Shown: in pieces, positions 14,839 to 23,993 of the stretch
How the letters are laid out: each line of letters opens with the position of its first letter
Numbering within the stretch: position 1 is the first letter of the stretch
Origin: Bacteroidota bacterium
Lineage (GTDB): Bacteria > Bacteroidota > Ignavibacteria > Ignavibacteriales > Ignavibacteriaceae
Direction: 5' to 3'
Length of the DNA stretch: 42,749 nt
Assembly: GCA_023453665.1 (NCBI GenBank)
Contig: JAEXTA010000024.1
Location: 1 to 42,749, forward strand
Program-made: the position numbers and the translations under genes
The notes under the pieces: generated by a model
Seen by the model: the letters and a program-made list of their open reading frames with translations, nothing else
What the model was told of the DNA's origin: nothing
Database searches by the model: none

Positions 14839-17064
14839 ATGAGCAAGGTTCCGCTGAAAATTGATTTCAGCAAAAAAGATATTGATAATAACATTTTGCA
14901 GATTGATCCTGTTAATCTGCAATTTGATGTAAACCGCCTGCAAATTATACTGGATACTATCCCCATTCCTGTCTATCATAAAAATGCAAAAGGAGAATAT
15001 ACCGGCTGTAATATGGCTTTTGAAAAAGTCATGGGTATCAGCCGCGAACGTCTTATTGGTAAAACCATTTTTGACTTTGCAGATAATGATTCCGCAGAAC
15101 TCATCCAGTCGATGGAAGTGAACGCCGTTCAATCGCGAACAGTACGAGAATCAGAAGAACTTTTGCGTTATGCGGATGGAACACTTCACACAGTAATCAT
15201 AAGAAAAGCCCCCTTCTTAAATTCAGACTGGCAGCCCGGCGGTGTGGTCGGTACAATTTTCGACATAACAGAACAAAAAGCAGCAGAAGATTTACTTAAA
15301 AAAAGAATTGAACTGGATGAAATCGTTACAACGGTTTCAACAAATTTTATACAGGCACGCACCGCTGAAATAGATAATATATTCAAACAGTCTCTGCTGC
15401 TGATTGGTGAATACCTTGATGCTGAACATGGTTACGTTTATTTAGTTTCAAAGGATAGAAAATCATTTCGTCTCGAATATGCTTTCGCTACTGTGCCGGT
15501 TGAGGAAATCGAGGAAATAGACCTCAACTTCATGCAATACTTTTCATGGGGATTTAACAAACTCAGAAATTTTAATGTACTGAAAATCTCTATAGAAGAT
15601 GAGATACCAGAAGAAGCATTGAACATAAAAGAATTAATGCATCAAAGAGGTATTAAGTCTGTTATTACAATTCCGTTGGTTTTTGGAAATGAACTCGAAG
15701 GATTTCTTGGCTTCGAAAGTCATTCTAAAATTATACATTGGAAACGTGAAGACCTTGTACAGATTGAAACCATTGCGGACATTTTCATAAATGCAATTCA
15801 AAGAAAACTTTTTGAAGAAGCACTGGAAGCTGAAAAAGAAGAACTGAGTGTTACATTGCGCAGCATAGGCGATGGCGTTATAACTACTGATCTGCTAAAC
15901 AGGATAGTTATTGTAAATAAAGCTGCTGAAGGAATAATCGGCTGGACTCAATCCGACGTCACAGGCATGCAGTTGGAAGATTTCTTCAAAAAATTAAAAA
16001 CTGTTGATTTGCACACAAAAGATAAAAGTGAATTCACAGGTCTATTTCATGATCTGAATGATAAAGAGAATGAGGAACTTATTGATCACAGAGTATCGAT
16101 TCTATCGAAACAAGCAATAAAAAAAACAGTTTCAATTTCAGGTGCAAAATTATCTGACCAGCAAAGCAGGATACGGGGGAATGTATATGTTATACGTGAT
16201 ATAACTGAAATATTAAAAATTGAAAAACGTTTAACATTGTCTCAAAAGATGGAATCTGTGGGACGATTGGCGGCAGGCGTTGCTCATGAAATTAATACGC
16301 CTATGCAGTATATCGGTGATAATACTTTTTTCTTAAAAGAAGCAATAAATTCAATAAGCAAGTTTATTGATGAAAGTCGTGATCTGATAAGGGCTTCATT
16401 TGAGAAAAATAACTATTCAAACCTTGTACCTGAATTAAGAAAACTTGAGTCAGATATGGATATTCAGTACCTGGTGGAAGAAATACCTGTAGCCATTCAT
16501 CAGACGCAAACAGGCATACAGCATGTCAATAAAATAGTCCTGGCTATGAAAGACTTTGCACATCCTAGTGCCAAAGAAAAATCTCTAGTAAATATTAATA
16601 AAGGAATTGAAGTAACTGCCACCATTTCAAAGAACGAATGGAAATATACCTCAGATCTTGAACTTACTCTTATGCCTGAACTTCCTGAAATCTTTTGTGT
16701 TCTGGACGAAATAAACCAGGTTGTGCTGAATATGATAGTTAATGCCAATGATGCTATTAAGGATAATCTTACAAACGGCGAAAATGAAAAAGGCAAAATC
16801 AAAATTGAAACTGGCGTTGAAGATAAATTTGTATTTATAAAGATCAGTGACAATGGTTCAGGCATAAAAGAAGAAAACCACCAGAGAATTTTTGATCCCT
16901 TCTTTACAACAAAAGAAGTCGGCAGAGGTACAGGGCAAGGACTTTCCATTGCCCACGATATAATAGTTAACAAACACAGCGGCAAAATTACTTTTGATTC
17001 AATACCCGGCAAAGGCACATCGTTCATGATCTATCTGCCAATAAATGAAAGGGCTGCAGAGTGA
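14839..17064 (+). CDS. PAS-GAF-PAS sensor histidine kinase, soluble
   Basis: A 741-residue kinase. PAS at about 30-152 (ends IFDITEQK), GAF at about 160-330 (YLDAEHGYVYLV ... IPLVFGNELEGFLGF), a second PAS at about 335-460 (VIRDITEI), then a DHp with H483 in GVAHEINTPMQYIGDN. The DHp is long, with a second helix QTGIQHVNKIVLAMKDFAHP. The ATPase has N (LNMIVNANDAIKD), G1 (DNGSGIK), F (DPFFTTK) and G2 (GRGTGQGLSIA) boxes. The H-box form differs from the other two kinases of the island, so it probably has its own regulator set. No membrane helix is present. The last four bases (GTGA) overlap the start of the receiver-HDOD gene, which is the likely phosphate acceptor. Confidence 0.94.
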   Translation: MSKVPLKIDFSKKDIDNNILQIDPVNLQFDVNRLQIILDTIPIPVYHKNAKGEYTGCNMAFEKVMGISRERLIGKTIFDFADNDSAELIQSMEVNAVQSRTVRESEELLRYADGTLHTVIIRKAPFLNSDWQPGGVVGTIFDITEQKAAEDLLKKRIELDEIVTTVSTNFIQARTAEIDNIFKQSLLLIGEYLDAEHGYVYLVSKDRKSFRLEYAFATVPVEEIEEIDLNFMQYFSWGFNKLRNFNVLKISIEDEIPEEALNIKELMHQRGIKSVITIPLVFGNELEGFLGFESHSKIIHWKREDLVQIETIADIFINAIQRKLFEEALEAEKEELSVTLRSIGDGVITTDLLNRIVIVNKAAEGIIGWTQSDVTGMQLEDFFKKLKTVDLHTKDKSEFTGLFHDLNDKENEELIDHRVSILSKQAIKKTVSISGAKLSDQQSRIRGNVYVIRDITEILKIEKRLTLSQKMESVGRLAAGVAHEINTPMQYIGDNTFFLKEAINSISKFIDESRDLIRASFEKNNYSNLVPELRKLESDMDIQYLVEEIPVAIHQTQTGIQHVNKIVLAMKDFAHPSAKEKSLVNINKGIEVTATISKNEWKYTSDLELTLMPELPEIFCVLDEINQVVLNMIVNANDAIKDNLTNGENEKGKIKIETGVEDKFVFIKISDNGSGIKEENHQRIFDPFFTTKEVGRGTGQGLSIAHDIIVNKHSGKITFDSIPGKGTSFMIYLPINERAAE

Positions 17065-18239
17065 ACTTGAAAGTCTTATTCGTAGATGATGAAGCGAATG
17101 TCTTGCATGGGCTGCAAAGGATGTTATATCCTTTAAGACAGGAATGGGATATGAACTTTTGCACCACTGCTGCAGAAGCGCTTCAATACCTGCATAAAAA
17201 GAAATTCGATGTTATTGTAACAGATATGCGTATGCCCGGAATGGATGGTGCACAACTGCTTCAGAAAGTTAAAGATGAATTTCCGGGTGTGGTCAGGATT
17301 ATCCTTTCAGGTTATTCTGAAAAGGATTCAATGATTAAGATATCAAATATTGCTCACCAGTTTCTTGCAAAACCTTGCGACGCAAACTCAGTAAAAACAA
17401 AAATTGAAAGGATATGGAAACTTCAGCAGAATATTAATAACGCAAATGTTCTGAAAATCGTAACCGGTTCTGTTACACTTCCAAGTTTACCGGAGCTTTA
17501 CACCCAGCTTGAAAATGAACTTCAATCTTCAGTAATCTCACTCAAAAAGATCGGAGATGTAATTGCACGGGATGTAACAATGACTGCAAAAATTCTACAA
17601 ATGGTTAACTCAGCATTTTTTGGTTTGCCTCAAACCATATCGAGCCCTTATCAGGCAGTGAATTTTCTTGGTGTAGATATGATCAAATCCCTGGTCTTAT
17701 TTCAGAATATTTTTTCTTCGTTCACTCAAAATCCTGAGATGAAGCAATTCATTGAACTGCTGTGGAAACACAGTTTTAAAGTTGCCCACGTTTCAAAAGC
17801 AATTTTAAAAACTGAAATCTGTGATCCGAAACAACTTGACCAGGCATTTACTGCCGGGTTACTTCATGACCTGGGAAAATTAATCCTGATAAAAATACCC
17901 GGCTATGTTTCCAATGTCACAACACTTGTTGTGAATGATAATGTACCATTGTACACCGCCGAGGAAATGATTTACAAAACCAATCATTCTGCAGTCGGGG
18001 CATATCTTTTAGGTTTATGGGGCCTGTCAGAACCTATCGTTGAAGCAGCGGCTTTTCACCACCATCCGTCTGATCTGGCTGATAATTCATTCTCAGCATT
18101 GACATCAGTACACATTGCTAACAGTGTTGAGATACATTCTAAAATAGACGAAGAATATATCGTTGCACTCAACATCAAAGATAAAATGAATACATACAAA
18201 GAAATTATTAACGGGTACGAGGAATTTATATATGAATGA
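17061..18239 (+). CDS. Response regulator with HDOD output domain
   Basis: A 392-residue protein. The receiver (about 1-125) has D9/D10/E11 (FVDDEANVL), phosphoacceptor D55 (VTDMRMPGMDG), switch S in ILSGYSE, and lysine in FLAKPCD. The HDOD domain (about 145-340) shows LPSLPELYTQL, the MTAKILQMVNSAFFG block and HDLGKLILIK. HDOD is a non-enzymatic relative of HD hydrolases that often works through protein contacts in signalling, motility and c-di-GMP networks. It begins with GTG overlapping the kinase stop and ends with an 8-base overlap into the next receiver gene. All three are therefore translationally coupled. Confidence 0.94.
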   Translation: MNLKVLFVDDEANVLHGLQRMLYPLRQEWDMNFCTTAAEALQYLHKKKFDVIVTDMRMPGMDGAQLLQKVKDEFPGVVRIILSGYSEKDSMIKISNIAHQFLAKPCDANSVKTKIERIWKLQQNINNANVLKIVTGSVTLPSLPELYTQLENELQSSVISLKKIGDVIARDVTMTAKILQMVNSAFFGLPQTISSPYQAVNFLGVDMIKSLVLFQNIFSSFTQNPEMKQFIELLWKHSFKVAHVSKAILKTEICDPKQLDQAFTAGLLHDLGKLILIKIPGYVSNVTTLVVNDNVPLYTAEEMIYKTNHSAVGAYLLGLWGLSEPIVEAAAFHHHPSDLADNSFSALTSVHIANSVEIHSKIDEEYIVALNIKDKMNTYKEIINGYEEFIYE

Positions 18240-19380
18240 CAGGATATTATTTGTTGATGACGATACAAATATTCTTTCCGGTTTTGTAAGAAACCTGAGA
18301 ACAAATTTTAAAATTACTACCGAAAAAAATGCTCGTGACGCTCTTAGTCTGATGAGAAGTTCTGAAGCTTTTGCTGTCGTTGTATCAGATTTTAAAATGC
18401 CGGCAATGGATGGAATAACTTTTCTTTCAATGGTAAAAGACATAAATCCCGATACAATCAGAATAATGCTTACAGGTTATGCGGATATTGACAATGCAAT
18501 AAATGCAGTGAATCATGGAAATGTTTTCAGGTTTCTTACCAAACCTGTTTCAAACGAACTGCTTATTTCGTCACTTCAGGCTGGCATTGAACAGTACAGG
18601 CTTGTAACATCAGAAAAAGAATTGCTGGAGAAGACTCTTAAAGGAAGTATTAAAATTCTAATTGATATTCTTGCTGCAGTAAACCCTCTGGCATTCAGCC
18701 GTGCCTCGCGAATAAGTATGATGTCTAAAAAAATTGCCGAAAGAATGAAGATCGAAAAAGTCTGGGAAGTGGAACTTGCCGTACTTCTTTCACAAATAGG
18801 ATGTGTTACAATTCCGCAGGAAGTTCTGGATAAAAAAATAACAGGTAGACCACTATCGCCGGAAGAGCACAAACTTTTTGCATCGCATCCTCAGGTTGGG
18901 AGTAGTTTATTAAAAAATATACCAAGGTTAGAAGAAATTTCTGAAGCTATTTTATATCAACACAAAAGATTTGACGGCAGCGGTGAAGATTCAGGCAATA
19001 AGAAAAAAGGGAAATCTCTTCCTCAGCTTGCGAGGATAATAAAAATAGTTACAGATTTTGATACTCATATTGAATCGGGAAGAACAAACTTGCAGGCAAT
19101 TTTTCAGATGAACAAAGATGAAGGCAGATACGATCCTGATATTTTGAATATGCTTGAATCTGAAATAGCCGGCATTGAGAAAGGATACCTTCTAAAAAGT
19201 TTAAATATAGTAGACATAGAACCCGGAATGATAGTCGCCGAAAATATTATCGATGAAAATCATTTAACACTTGTTGCCAAGGGTACAGAGATAACTGAAA
19301 TATTTAAGTACCGGCTTACGAACATCCTTAGAATCAAAAAAATTATTGAACCCATCAAGTTCCTTGTTCCTTCCAAATAG
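18232..19380 (+). CDS. Response regulator with degenerate HD-GYP domain
   Basis: A 382-residue protein. The receiver is intact: D9-D11, phosphoacceptor D53 (VSDFKMPAMDG), switch T in MLTGYAD, and lysine in FLTKPVS. The output has the HD-GYP layout, but key positions have changed. The HD pair in LLHDIGK is S187-Q188 (LLSQIGC), the early histidine is missing from the FSRASRIS segment, and GYP is GED (QHKRFDGSGED). H219, H244 and D275 remain. Hydrolysis of c-di-GMP is therefore unlikely; a binding or scaffolding role fits better. A C-terminal extension (VDIEPGMIVAENIID) resembles the PilZ-like/DUF3391-type segment sometimes near HD-GYP domains, but this is weak. The start overlaps the HDOD gene by 8 bases. 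It closes the island and a terminator follows. Confidence 0.85.
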   Translation: MNDRILFVDDDTNILSGFVRNLRTNFKITTEKNARDALSLMRSSEAFAVVVSDFKMPAMDGITFLSMVKDINPDTIRIMLTGYADIDNAINAVNHGNVFRFLTKPVSNELLISSLQAGIEQYRLVTSEKELLEKTLKGSIKILIDILAAVNPLAFSRASRISMMSKKIAERMKIEKVWEVELAVLLSQIGCVTIPQEVLDKKITGRPLSPEEHKLFASHPQVGSSLLKNIPRLEEISEAILYQHKRFDGSGEDSGNKKKGKSLPQLARIIKIVTDFDTHIESGRTNLQAIFQMNKDEGRYDPDILNMLESEIAGIEKGYLLKSLNIVDIEPGMIVAENIIDENHLTLVAKGTEITEIFKYRLTNILRIKKIIEPIKFLVPSK

Positions 19381-19418
19381 GCTATGCAATTCTGACACAT
19401 TAGCAACAGGGAATTTGG

Positions 19419-19448
19419 AAGCCGGGTGCAGCAGCATCCGGCTTTTTT
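19419..19448 (+). terminator. Intrinsic terminator closing the signalling island
   Basis: A stem AAGCCGGGTGC (19419-19429) / GCATCCGGCTT (19434-19444), with one G-T pair and a 4-base loop, running into six Ts, 39 bases after the stop. Confidence 0.9.
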
Positions 19449-19512
19449 AAAAATATTTTGTAATTACTAATAATTGAATAACCACAAATAATAAATTATA
19501 TTTGTCAAAAGC

Positions 19513-19518
19513 AGGGAG
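19513..19518 (+). promoter_or_regulatory. Ribosome binding site fixing the ATG at 19526
   Basis: AGGGAG lies 7 bases before the ATG at 19526 and favours it over the in-frame TTG at 19502. Confidence 0.65.
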
Positions 19519-19525
19519 CTCAAGA

Positions 19526-19888
19526 ATGAATGAACATGATGAAATACTGGAAAAATCTTTAACAAGACTAAAAAATAATTTTTTTACTGAGATCAAATCA
19601 GTTTTATCTGATTCAGATTCACCTTCCCCAATTCCATTACCCGGAATATCCGATCCTTACACACCGGATATCACCGCAAAAAAAAATAGTATAGGTTATA
19701 TTATTGAAGTTGAAACACTTGATTCACTTAAAGATCCCGAACATAATGCGATTCTTAAAGCAATTTCAAAATATGCTGAAAGCAACGGAATTGAACTTGT
19801 AGTTGTTGTTCCTGTATCCGGTTTTATGGAAGCAGGCAAAAAACTATCGCAACTGAAAGTTGATGCAAGTATCTGGGATGTTCAATAA
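19526..19888 (+). CDS. Hypothetical protein, possibly PD-(D/E)XK-like fold
   Basis: A 120-residue soluble protein. The N-terminal half is a charged helix (MNEHDEILEKSLTRLKNNFF) and a proline-rich linker. The C-terminal half alternates beta and alpha: PDITAKKNSIGYIIEVETLDS, then a helix ending SKYAESNGIELVVVVPVSG. The D...(15)...EVET spacing recalls the core of PD-(D/E)XK nuclease-like folds, but the usual lysine is T, so activity is doubtful and the match is only by eye. It has a good Shine-Dalgarno, lies after the island terminator, and converges on the minus-strand YiiX-like gene with only 12 bases between stops. Confidence 0.6.
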   Translation: MNEHDEILEKSLTRLKNNFFTEIKSVLSDSDSPSPIPLPGISDPYTPDITAKKNSIGYIIEVETLDSLKDPEHNAILKAISKYAESNGIELVVVVPVSGFMEAGKKLSQLKVDASIWDVQ

Positions 19889-19900
19889 CTCCTGAACTTA

Positions 19901-20389
19901 TTACACATCGACGAGTTGTTTTGAAATACTAAGGTCCGCGGGAGTAATGTAATCGTAAGGCTTCCCGAATTCTGATTCAAAATTAATTTTCTTGAATGTG
20001 GTGTCATAAAAAAATCTTGCTGATACCTCGCTGCATGTAAGTTCCTTTGCAGATGTAGCAAATAATTTTATTCTGAGATATCTGAAAAGTATCAATCCTA
20101 TGATATTAAGTTTATCATAAGGTGACCCGATATATTTTTCCATCGTTTTAGTAATGTCGATCAATTCTGTATGCGACCTTCTTAACCTGCATAAATTAAT
20201 TTCTTTAACAGTTCTTTTTCTGATATCAAAACCAGTACCCCAGGCTTCACCTACCAGAATGAATTTCTCTTTAATTTCAAAAATAATACCTGAATGAGAA
20301 AACTCAGATTTTGTGAACCACCTTACAAGCCTGTCAAATAAACGTGTGTGGGAGAATAATACTAAGTCGCCGGGTTTCAATTCTTTCAT
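19901..20389 (-). CDS. YiiX/YebB-like permuted papain-fold hydrolase
   Basis: A 162-residue protein. The N-terminal block LKPGDLVLFSHT and the SHSGIIFE motif place a catalytic histidine at H32. The cysteine is C119 in LTCSEVSARFFY. This His-before-Cys order is that of the circularly permuted NlpC/P60 (YiiX/YebB/LRAT-type) group, whose members cut amide or ester bonds in peptidoglycan or lipid substrates. No signal peptide is visible, so it may act inside the cell or at the membrane inner face, which fits lipid or acyl-amide substrates better than peptidoglycan. The end YDYITPADLSIS matches the family (P.D). It is divergent from the beta-propeller gene, sharing a 153-base promoter region. The exact substrate is unknown. 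Confidence 0.8.
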   Translation of the reverse strand: MKELKPGDLVLFSHTRLFDRLVRWFTKSEFSHSGIIFEIKEKFILVGEAWGTGFDIRKRTVKEINLCRLRRSHTELIDITKTMEKYIGSPYDKLNIIGLILFRYLRIKLFATSAKELTCSEVSARFFYDTTFKKINFESEFGKPYDYITPADLSISKQLVDV

Positions 20390-20542
20390 AAAATAAATCC
20401 GCTCTACAATATTAATTTATTGTGAAATGTAAGTGAGCCATAAATCATTTTTTTATAGCAAAAAATATAATTCATCTTTACATTTGCAAAAAATATTAGT
20501 TATAAATTAATTCATCTTCTAAAATCAAAACAAAGTAACTCT

Positions 20543-23500
20543 ATGATAAAAAACACTTTCATTACCGGTTTTCTTTTATTCATCTTTTCTATGATCCTAA
20601 TTGCACAGGATAATGACGAAAAGAAAGATTCCTCTCTCTCTGAAATAATAGGCGGCTTAAAATGGAGAAATATTGGTCCGGCATATTGTTCCGGAAGAAT
20701 TGCAGACTTCGCTGTTAATCCACAAAACATAAGCGAATATTATGTTGCCGTAGCAAGCGGAAATATCTGGAAAACAAAAAATGCGGGAACGACATTTGAA
20801 CCGATCTTTGATAATCACGGTGCATATTCAATCGGCTGCCTGGCACTTGATCCGAATAACCCTTTTGTAATATGGGCAGGTACAGGTGAAAATAATCATC
20901 AAAGAGCACTTGGTTATGGTGATGGAGTTTATAAATCAGTTGACGGCGGAAAATCATGGAAAAATATGGGACTTAAAGAATCGCGTCAGATTGGTGAAAT
21001 AGTTATCAACCCCAGAAATTCAAACATAGTTTTTGTTGCTGCGGAAGGTTCGGTGTGGGGACCCGGCGGTGAAAGAGGTTTATATAAAACTATTGACGGC
21101 GGAAAGAATTGGAAAAAGGTATTAGACATAAGTGAAAACACAGGCGTTAACAATCTTGTCTATGATTTCAGAAATCCTGATGTGATGTATGCCACATCAG
21201 AACAAAGAAGAAGACATGTATTTACGAAAATTGGAGGCGGACCTGAATCCGCAGTTTATAAATCTGTTGACGGCGGTGAAACCTGGGATAAGATTATGAG
21301 CGGACTTCCCAAAGTTGATATTGGTGGAATGGACCTTGCCGTATCACCTGTTAATCCAGATATCATTTATTTAATAATGGAAGCAGCCGAAGACAAAGGC
21401 GGATTTTTCAGATCTGTTAACAGAGGCGCAACCTGGGAGAAGATGAGTGATTATACTTCATCAGGTCAGTACTTTAATGAAATTTTCTGTGACCCCAAAA
21501 ATGTCGACAAAGTTTATTCAATGGAGGTTGTTTCAAAAGTTTCTCTCGATGCCGGAAAAACATGGAAATCATTAAGTTTAAAAAACAGACACGTTGATGA
21601 TCACGCAATGTGGATAAACCCGAACAATCCTGATCATTTCCTGATCGGTGGTGACGGCGGAATTTATGAATCATTCGATGGCGGTGTTACACATGAGTTC
21701 AAAGAGAATCTGCCTATCGTTCAGTTTTATCGTGTTAATGTTGATAACAGTTTTCCGTTCTATTTTGTTTACGGAGGTACACAGGATAACAACAGCATGG
21801 GCGGACCTTCTGCAACAATAAGTTCGGATGGTATTGTTAATGCTGATTGGTTCGTTACAAATGGTGGTGATGGTTTCTGGACAGCAGTTGATCCGGAAAA
21901 TCCAAACATCGTTTACGCGGAAGCACAGTATGGAAATATGGTTCGCTATGACAGGCAAAGCGGCGAAGCGATAGACATAAGACCTGAACCATTAAAAGGA
22001 GAATTAACTTACAAATGGAATTGGGATACTCCCCTCCTTATAAGTCCGCACAACAACAAACGAATTTACGTTGCTGCAAATTACATTTTCAGAAGTGAAG
22101 ACAGAGGGGATAGCTGGACAAGAATCAGTGATGATCTGACACGTAAAATTGATCGCAACACATGGCAGGTAATGGGAAAATACTGGAGCACCGATGCAGT
22201 TGCAAAAGACAAATCAACTTCATTATTCGGAATGGTCATATCATTGTGTGAATCTCCCGTAAAAGAAAATTTACTTTATGCAGGTACTGATGATGGACTC
22301 ATTCAGGTTTCGGAAGATGCAAGCACCTGGCGGATGATTTCTGATTTTCCCGGCATTCCTGAATTCACTTATGTGAGCGATATCTGCGCATCGAAGTTTG
22401 ATGAAAATGTTGTCTTTGCTTCTTTCAATAATATTAAGAGAGATGATTTCAAACCTTACCTTCTCAGAAGTAATGATAAAGGAAGGTCATGGGAATCTAT
22501 ATCCGGCAATCTTCCTAAAAATGGAACGGTTCATTCTATTGAACAGGATTTCATAAATCCTGATCTGCTTTTTGCAGGAACTGAATTCGGAATTTTCTTT
22601 ACAACTGACGGCGGAAAGATCTGGACACAATTAAAGAATGGAATCCCTACTATTTCTGTAAAAGACATCGCGATTCAAAAACGTGAGAATGATCTTGTGC
22701 TTGCAACATTCGGACGTGGATTTTATATACTGGATAACTACGCCCCGTTAAGAGATATAAATGAAAATCTTCTGAAAAAAGATGCTCATCTTTTCCCTGT
22801 TAAAGATGCATTACTTTACTTTAAATCCGGCGGCAAATATGGCCAGGGTGATGAATATTTTAAAGCACCAAACCCGGAATTCGGGGCAGTATTTTCTTAT
22901 TATATTAAAGATGTTCCAAAGACTTTAAATAAAATCAGAAAGGATAAAGAGAAAGAACTATTCAAAGAAGGTAAACCGATCTATCAGCCGACTGATGAGG
23001 AATTAAGAGAAGAGAAAGATGAGAAAGCTCCATACATTGTGTTTACAGTAACAGATGAGTCCGGTAATGTTGTTAGGAAACTTACTCAGTCTGCATCAAA
23101 AGGAATTAACAGGATGGTTTGGGATTTAAATTACCATTCGGTAAATCCGGTAAGTGAATCTGCAAAATTTAATCCAACCGCTGAGCAGCGTAGCAGCACA
23201 ATGGTTCTTCCCGGGAAATATAAAGTTTCTATCTCAATGGTAAGTCGTGATGGAGTTAAAGAATTATCTGGTCCGGTTGAGTTCACAGTTAAACCTTTGA
23301 ACAATACTTCATTACCAATCGCACAGAGAAATGAGCTTGTGTCATTCCAGAAAAAGGCTAATGAATTATTCAGAACTATCCGTGGAAGTGAAAATTATCT
23401 TAATGATCTGATAAAAAAAGTTGAAGCAATAAAAGTTGCAATTCTTAATACACCATTGGTAACTGATGGTTTGATGATACGTGCAACAAACATTGAGCGT

Positions 23501-23806
23501 GAGTTAAAAGATATTAGCCTGTTATTCAGAAGGGATTCGGATAGACCAAGTGTTGAGGAAACTCCCCCATCACTTCCTACATTTAATGAACGGTTAAATA
23601 TTCTTGCTTATACACATGGCAGATCAACTTCACCAATAACACAGAATGAGATAAACGCATTTAATATTCTCTCAGAAGAATTTCCTCCAGTGCTTGAAAG
23701 AATTAAACGTATAAATTCTGTTGACATAAAAACAATCGAAGAGGATCTTGAAAAAGCAGGAGCTCCCTGGACGCCGGGAAGAACACCCGAATTAAATTTA
23801 AAGTAA
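20543..23806 (+). CDS. Secreted BNR/VPS10-type beta-propeller protein
   Basis: A 1087-residue exported protein with a signal peptide ending near LIAQ-22. At least eight Asp-box turns of the S.D.G..W type mark a BNR/sialidase-like or sortilin-like propeller: KSVDGGKSW, KTIDGGKNW, KSVDGGETW, RSVNRGATW, VSLDAGKTW, RSEDRGDSW, RSNDKGRSW and FTTDGGKIW. A C-terminal part (about 800-1087) has a short Ig-like stretch (FTVTDESGNVVRKL ... MVWDLNY) and a helical tail. Such proteins are widely labelled glycosyl hydrolase, but no sialidase arginine triad or other catalytic set is evident; a binding or chaperone-like role is equally likely. It has no T9SS tail, so it is probably periplasmic. A strong terminator follows, so it is a single-gene unit. 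Confidence 0.85.
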   Translation: MIKNTFITGFLLFIFSMILIAQDNDEKKDSSLSEIIGGLKWRNIGPAYCSGRIADFAVNPQNISEYYVAVASGNIWKTKNAGTTFEPIFDNHGAYSIGCLALDPNNPFVIWAGTGENNHQRALGYGDGVYKSVDGGKSWKNMGLKESRQIGEIVINPRNSNIVFVAAEGSVWGPGGERGLYKTIDGGKNWKKVLDISENTGVNNLVYDFRNPDVMYATSEQRRRHVFTKIGGGPESAVYKSVDGGETWDKIMSGLPKVDIGGMDLAVSPVNPDIIYLIMEAAEDKGGFFRSVNRGATWEKMSDYTSSGQYFNEIFCDPKNVDKVYSMEVVSKVSLDAGKTWKSLSLKNRHVDDHAMWINPNNPDHFLIGGDGGIYESFDGGVTHEFKENLPIVQFYRVNVDNSFPFYFVYGGTQDNNSMGGPSATISSDGIVNADWFVTNGGDGFWTAVDPENPNIVYAEAQYGNMVRYDRQSGEAIDIRPEPLKGELTYKWNWDTPLLISPHNNKRIYVAANYIFRSEDRGDSWTRISDDLTRKIDRNTWQVMGKYWSTDAVAKDKSTSLFGMVISLCESPVKENLLYAGTDDGLIQVSEDASTWRMISDFPGIPEFTYVSDICASKFDENVVFASFNNIKRDDFKPYLLRSNDKGRSWESISGNLPKNGTVHSIEQDFINPDLLFAGTEFGIFFTTDGGKIWTQLKNGIPTISVKDIAIQKRENDLVLATFGRGFYILDNYAPLRDINENLLKKDAHLFPVKDALLYFKSGGKYGQGDEYFKAPNPEFGAVFSYYIKDVPKTLNKIRKDKEKELFKEGKPIYQPTDEELREEKDEKAPYIVFTVTDESGNVVRKLTQSASKGINRMVWDLNYHSVNPVSESAKFNPTAEQRSSTMVLPGKYKVSISMVSRDGVKELSGPVEFTVKPLNNTSLPIAQRNELVSFQKKANELFRTIRGSENYLNDLIKKVEAIKVAILNTPLVTDGLMIRATNIERELKDISLLFRRDSDRPSVEETPPSLPTFNERLNILAYTHGRSTSPITQNEINAFNILSEEFPPVLERIKRINSVDIKTIEEDLEKAGAPWTPGRTPELNLK

Positions 23807-23828
23807 TTATTTTTATTCAATAATAATT

Positions 23829-23858
23829 AAGGCAGCTTTATGAGCTGCCTTTTTTTTT
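23829..23858 (+). terminator. Intrinsic terminator after the beta-propeller gene
   Basis: A 9-bp perfect stem AAGGCAGCT (23829-23837) / AGCTGCCTT (23843-23851), 5-base loop, then eight Ts. Confidence 0.93.
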
Positions 23859-23993
23859 GTGTGTCCTTTATACATAGATTTTTCTTTTTGTGAAATCAGC
23901 AACTCTGTTTGGAAAATAGATCAGCCCTTCAATTTCATTTTTGAAAAGTATTCATTTCATTATATTGAATTTAATTTTTCCCGGATGCGTTAA

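Noticed and set aside
16500..17027. 175-codon open frame on the minus strand inside the PAS-GAF-PAS kinase gene
   Set aside because: It lies wholly under the conserved ATPase domain of the plus-strand gene and its translation has no recognisable motif.
20543..23806. Calling the BNR/VPS10 protein a sialidase
   Set aside because: Asp boxes alone do not define sialidases; no arginine triad or FRIP-type motif is visible.
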